7,698 nucleotides of DNA, taken from contig JAFAWN010000066.1 of the NCBI GenBank assembly GCA_019241735.1, positions 1 through 7,698 of the forward strand. The letters are read 5' to 3'. A program made the position numbers and the translations under genes. This document shows, in pieces, positions 4,914 through 7,698 of this stretch (position 1 is its first letter; the number at the start of each line of letters is the position of its first letter). Below the pieces are notes generated by a model. The model was not told the DNA's origin. It saw only the letters and a list, made by a program, of their open reading frames with translations, and did not search any database. Source of the stretch: Terriglobales bacterium. Lineage in GTDB: Bacteria; Acidobacteriota; Terriglobia; Terriglobales; Acidobacteriaceae.

Positions 4914-5261
4914 AAAAGCCCGCGGATCGTGCCATTATGAACGTAAGGGTCTGTGCCATCGAGATCAGTCAACGACTTCTTCAGCCGGAATGATCGCGAT
5001 TCGGACAGCGCGTGTCCGCGTATGGCAATTTTTTCGAGAGCGACTGTCAAGCCGGGTTCGAACGGCATATTGAAGCGCGGAGTTCGTGGAGGTGTTCGAT
5101 CCAGTTCTATACGTGACAAGTCGTGCAGTGAGTATTTACATTCTTGAATCAGATCGGATGCGATCCAACCGCCGGGTGCTGGTAGGAATTTCAAGCGCCG
5201 CCCTCGGCTTCAGGCCAAAGACGCTGACTCCCGCTATAAATGGGAATTGGTGCGCTTCCAT
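4907..5261 (-). pseudogene. decayed gene with an IHDLSR/RFNMPFE-type domain
   Basis: Two frames joined at about 5156 give a recognisable protein. The first runs from ATG at 5261 (MEAHQFPFIAGVSVFGLKPR, then AALEIPTSTRRLDRI). After one extra base (or loss of two) the second continues DLIQECKYSLHDLSRIEL, then TPRFNMPFEPGLTVALEKI and finally SLTDLDGTDPYVHNG and RGLFRE. I recall an uncharacterised bacterial family with CRYSIHDLSR and RFNMPFELGL. The order resembles TIR/deoxyribosyltransferase-like folds, where a Glu in a similar ELG motif is catalytic. That likeness is inference. The Glu is kept but the following Leu is Pro here. The end is lost where hairpin copy G begins. The N-terminus also seems short. 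Frameshift plus truncation imply a dead gene, unless the frameshift is an assembly error. Confidence 0.7.
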
Positions 5262-5674
5262 CGCCGATCGCGCTTATGTTCCCTGAATAGGGATGAAGCA
5301 AACTGACCAGTTTTCGGCTTCCAGAGCATTATCGCCATATGGACGCGCGATCTTGAATCCATTGCCCATCGGTGGGGAATTAGAAGGTCGGGGGTCCTTT
5401 TTGTACAGACCGACTTATCGTATCCCGGCAATTCATTCAGATACGAAGCTATGAGCTTCACTAACTGTGGCTCGCCGTAGGGCCCAACCCCCGGGTTGAA
5501 GGCGCGAACGGGAACTCCTGACGAATCTATGCGAGCAATGCCGTCGGCTATATCTGCCACGATTTCATCTAATGTCACTGATGGGCTTCGATCTCTTCGG
5601 ATGGGATTGCAAGGGCGCAATTTGAAGTCCAGCTTTCGCTCGCCCACATATGTGTAACGTTTGCCGATACGCAA
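5260..5674 (-). pseudogene. decayed restriction-endonuclease-like gene (TPDLLIP...EFK type)
   Basis: The first frame (TTG 5674 to about 5360) encodes TLDEIVADIADGIARIDSSG, GPYGEPQLVKLIASYLNELP and KRTPDLLIPHRWAM. One base is then missing at about 5357, and the adjacent frame continues FKIARPYGDNALEAENWSV. A second break at about 5301 leads to the third frame, LLHPYSGNISAIGD, ending at 5260. Joined, these match a family I recall as RTPDLLI..WA(L/M)EFK.RP(F/Y)GDNG.EAE.WS.NLLHPY.GN.SA.GD. PDLLI...E-F-K has the look of a PD-(D/E)XK nuclease core, and the first frameshift falls in the Glu codon. Everything after SAIGD is missing. Read in one frame it would be a 146-residue protein ending at 5234, whose last 35 or so residues are out-of-frame noise. 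The start just after the nrdJ stop is uncertain. Confidence 0.7.
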
Positions 5675-5676
5675 TC

Positions 5677-7698
5677 CTAGCTACAGCCGCTGGTGCTGCC
5701 GCAGCTCATGCAGCGGTAACAGCTGCCGTTTCTGGTCATGATGCTGCCGCAAAAACTGCAGGTCGGAGCGTCTCCCAGATCAACGATGGTGGACAGGGCA
5801 TCGGCGGCGTGTATCGCCCCAGTAACGGGATCGGCCGGCGAGGGCGCCCGCCCAACACGATCCAGAGCTACTCGGTCTGTACCTGCACGGTCGACACCCA
5901 TACGATCTACGCCGTTCATGTCTCCTAGACTTTCGCCGGCTGCGGTCAGCGAGCCGGCGGCACGGGGGCGGAGTGTATCGAACAGCATCTGCTGCTGGCC
6001 GGTAAGGAAGCGAAGCTGGAGCCAGCGGAAGATGTAGTCCATGATCGACTTGGCGAAGCCGATTTCCGGAGTCTTGCTCCATCCGCAGGGCTCGAAGCGG
6101 GTGTGGGCGAACTTCTCGCACAGCAGCTTCAACGGCACGCCGTGTTGCAACGCGATAGAGATGGCGCAGGCAAAACTGTCCATCAGGCCGGAGACGGTCG
6201 AGCCTTCTTTGGCCATGGTGACGAAGATTTCGCCGGGGCATCCGTCAGGATAAAGGCCGACGGTGATGTAGCCTTCGTGGCCTCCCACCTCAAACTTGTG
6301 AGTGATCGAGGCCCGCTCCTCCGGCAGGCGATGGCGCACCGCGCGCGGAGGACCGGTAAGGCTGGCCTGATCTTCGCTCGCAATAGCGCGCTCCAGGTTG
6401 GCGCGCGCATCTTCTTTCTTGGAAAGCGCGGTGGTGCTGCCGGCAGCACTGAGCGGCTGCGACTTCTTGCATCCATCGCGATAGACGGCAACCGCTTTCA
6501 GCCCCAGCTTCCACGCCTGGATGTAGGCTTCCATGATGTCTTCGACGGTGGCATTTTCCGGCAGGTTGACAGTCTTCGAAATCGCGCCGGAGATGAAGGG
6601 CTGCGCCGCCGCCATCATCTTCAGATGCCCTAAATAGTGGATCGACCGCGTGCCCTTCGACGGCTTGAAGGAGCAATCGAAGACCGCCAGATGCTCGTCC
6701 TTGATTTCGGGCGCCCCTTCGATCGTTCCGGTAGCATCAATGTAGCTGACGATCTTGTCCGCCTCTTCGTGGGTGTAGCCAAGCTTGAACAGCGCCGTAG
6801 GGACAGTCTGATTGACGATTTTGATCATTCCGCCGCCCACCAGCTTCTTGTATTTCACCAGCGCGAGGTCCGGCTCGATGCCGGTCGTGTCGCAATCCAT
6901 CATGAACCCTATTGTGCCTGTTGGAGCGAGAACGGTGACCTGGGAGTTGCGGAAGCCGAAGCGCTCGCCATGGGCGAGCGCTTCGTCCCAGCACTGCCGG
7001 GAGGCTTCGTGCAGCGGCGCGGGGACGTTGGTTTTGTTGATGTTGTTGACTGAGGCGCGGTGCATGCGGATGACGTCGAGAAAGGGCTCGCGATTGATGT
7101 ACCAGCCGGGGCAGGCGCCACCGGGCATGACATTTTCTCCGAGATTGGTTTCCGCGAGGCCGCGCTGCGTCGGCTCGGTGGCCGGCACGAGCGGCGGAGC
7201 GAGTCCGGCGATGCGGGAGGATTGCAGATAGGCCTCGCCACACATAATGGCCGTGACGCAGGCGGCGTAGTCGCGTCCGGCATCCGAATCGTAGGGAAGG
7301 CCGGCGGCCATCAGCAATGCGCCGAGGTTGGCGTAGCCCAAGCCGAGCGGGCGGTAATCGTGCGAATTCCTGGCAATCATTTCCGTTGGATATCCGGCAT
7401 TGTCCACCAGGATTTCCTGGGCCGTAATCAGGATGTCCACCGCGTGACGGTAAGCATCAACGTCGAAAGTCCCGTTGGGAGCGAACTTCAGCAGATTCAG
7501 GCTGGCAAGGTTGCAGGCCGAATCATCCAGGAACATATATTCCGAGCACGGATTCGAGGCATTGATCGGCGCCGTGTTCTTCGACGTGTGCCAGCGGTTG
7601 ACCGTGGTGTCGTATTGCATGCCCGGATCGCCGCAGATATAGGCGGATTCGGCGATCATCCGCATCAACTCGCGCGCTTTGTAGGTATCGACGGGCTC
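5677..7698 (-). CDS. nrdJ: vitamin B12-dependent (class II) ribonucleotide reductase, N-terminus beyond window
   Basis: Class II reductases convert ribonucleotides to deoxyribonucleotides using adenosylcobalamin to make a thiyl radical, independent of oxygen. The 673 residues here are the C-terminal part; the frame is open to the right edge. Visible are NPCSE (49-53), which holds the radical Cys51 with Asn49 and Glu53, and Cys62 eleven residues later, the usual spacing to one of the redox cysteines. Then come APTGTIGFMMDCDTTGIEP (about 258-276), KSIMDYIFRWL near the end of the core, and a C-terminal Cys cluster (647, 650, 660, 663, 666, 672) ending GSTSGCS. That cluster probably combines a zinc-ribbon-like site with the swinging thiol pair that re-reduces the active site. 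The linker before it contains tandem GVDR pentapeptides. TAG is at 5677-5679; no terminator is evident after it. Confidence 0.97.
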   Translation of the reverse strand, partial: EPVDTYKARELMRMIAESAYICGDPGMQYDTTVNRWHTSKNTAPINASNPCSEYMFLDDSACNLASLNLLKFAPNGTFDVDAYRHAVDILITAQEILVDNAGYPTEMIARNSHDYRPLGLGYANLGALLMAAGLPYDSDAGRDYAACVTAIMCGEAYLQSSRIAGLAPPLVPATEPTQRGLAETNLGENVMPGGACPGWYINREPFLDVIRMHRASVNNINKTNVPAPLHEASRQCWDEALAHGERFGFRNSQVTVLAPTGTIGFMMDCDTTGIEPDLALVKYKKLVGGGMIKIVNQTVPTALFKLGYTHEEADKIVSYIDATGTIEGAPEIKDEHLAVFDCSFKPSKGTRSIHYLGHLKMMAAAQPFISGAISKTVNLPENATVEDIMEAYIQAWKLGLKAVAVYRDGCKKSQPLSAAGSTTALSKKEDARANLERAIASEDQASLTGPPRAVRHRLPEERASITHKFEVGGHEGYITVGLYPDGCPGEIFVTMAKEGSTVSGLMDSFACAISIALQHGVPLKLLCEKFAHTRFEPCGWSKTPEIGFAKSIMDYIFRWLQLRFLTGQQQMLFDTLRPRAAGSLTAAGESLGDMNGVDRMGVDRAGTDRVALDRVGRAPSPADPVTGAIHAADALSTIVDLGDAPTCSFCGSIMTRNGSCYRCMSCGSTSGCS
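5857..5916 (-). repeat. 15-bp tandem repeats inside nrdJ encoding xGVDR pentapeptides
   Basis: The codons translate as NGVDR, MGVDR, AGTDR, VALDR, four degenerate pentapeptides in register, followed by VGR. They fall in the low-complexity linker between the reductase core and the C-terminal Cys cluster, a place that tolerates length change. Confidence 0.7.

Noticed and set aside
5047..5070. GGGTTCGAAC stretch resembling a tRNA T-loop
   Set aside because: It lies in the codons for RFNMPFEPGL of the decayed gene, and no acceptor or anticodon arms can be drawn around it.
4571..5194. Single minus-strand frame of 207 residues as one intact gene
   Set aside because: Its first 95 or so residues are the real remnant, but its start (TTG 5194) lies inside the conserved domain, its middle is the repeat array and its end is antisense to the nuclease gene.
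5234..5674. 146-residue minus-strand frame as an intact gene
   Set aside because: Conservation continues in a different frame after WAM, so the last 35 or so residues are noise past a frameshift.

Overview
The window looks like a chromosomal segment of an acidobacterium (Acidobacteriota, probably the Koribacter/Terriglobia side). This is inferred, not proven. The basis is a set of high-GC housekeeping genes separated by GC-rich palindromes embedded in TTGCT-type hexamer arrays, plus the interspersed TGTCATTCCGAGCG...GAGGAATC repeat, both of which I associate with acidobacterial genomes.

Layout. Positions 1-66 may hold the end of a plus-strand gene running into the window. Positions 217-2623 carry a tight minus-strand pair, purA then obgE, four bases apart. 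Both have non-ATG starts, and the end of obgE is written in an interspersed repeat. Positions 2624-3050 are non-coding: 17-bp tandem repeats, then a double hairpin in hexamer repeats, then a second copy of the interspersed repeat. Positions 3051-3819 hold a minus-strand accessory operon of three genes joined by two ATGA overlaps: a VapB-type antitoxin, a VapC-type PIN toxin and an unannotated 49-residue basic protein. A palindromic operator/promoter precedes it. Positions 3861-4007 are a second double-hairpin locus closely matching the one on the other side of the operon. Then come an orphan plus-strand terminator (4231-4256), a lone plus-strand PD-(D/E)XK-like nuclease gene (4299-4739) and a third hairpin/hexamer locus (4766-4913).

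Positions 4907-5674 are a gene graveyard on the minus strand. Two adjacent decayed genes can be read only by joining frames. One is a probable restriction-nuclease-like protein with a frameshift at its putative catalytic E-x-K codon. The other is a protein with a RFNMPFE motif whose end is cut off by the hairpin repeat. Positions 5677-7698 hold the C-terminal two thirds or so of a vitamin B12-dependent ribonucleotide reductase (NrdJ), entering from the right edge.

Taken together, purA, obgE and nrdJ are core genes (purine synthesis, ribosome-associated GTPase, dNTP supply). The 3-kb stretch between them is an accessory island in which small genes alternate with hairpin/hexamer loci: repeat, toxin-antitoxin operon, repeat, nuclease, repeat, decayed pair. 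The palindrome arms co-vary between copies, so the hairpin shape rather than the sequence seems to be maintained. The cassette-like layout, the three-gene overlapping operon and the decayed pair are the most interesting leads.
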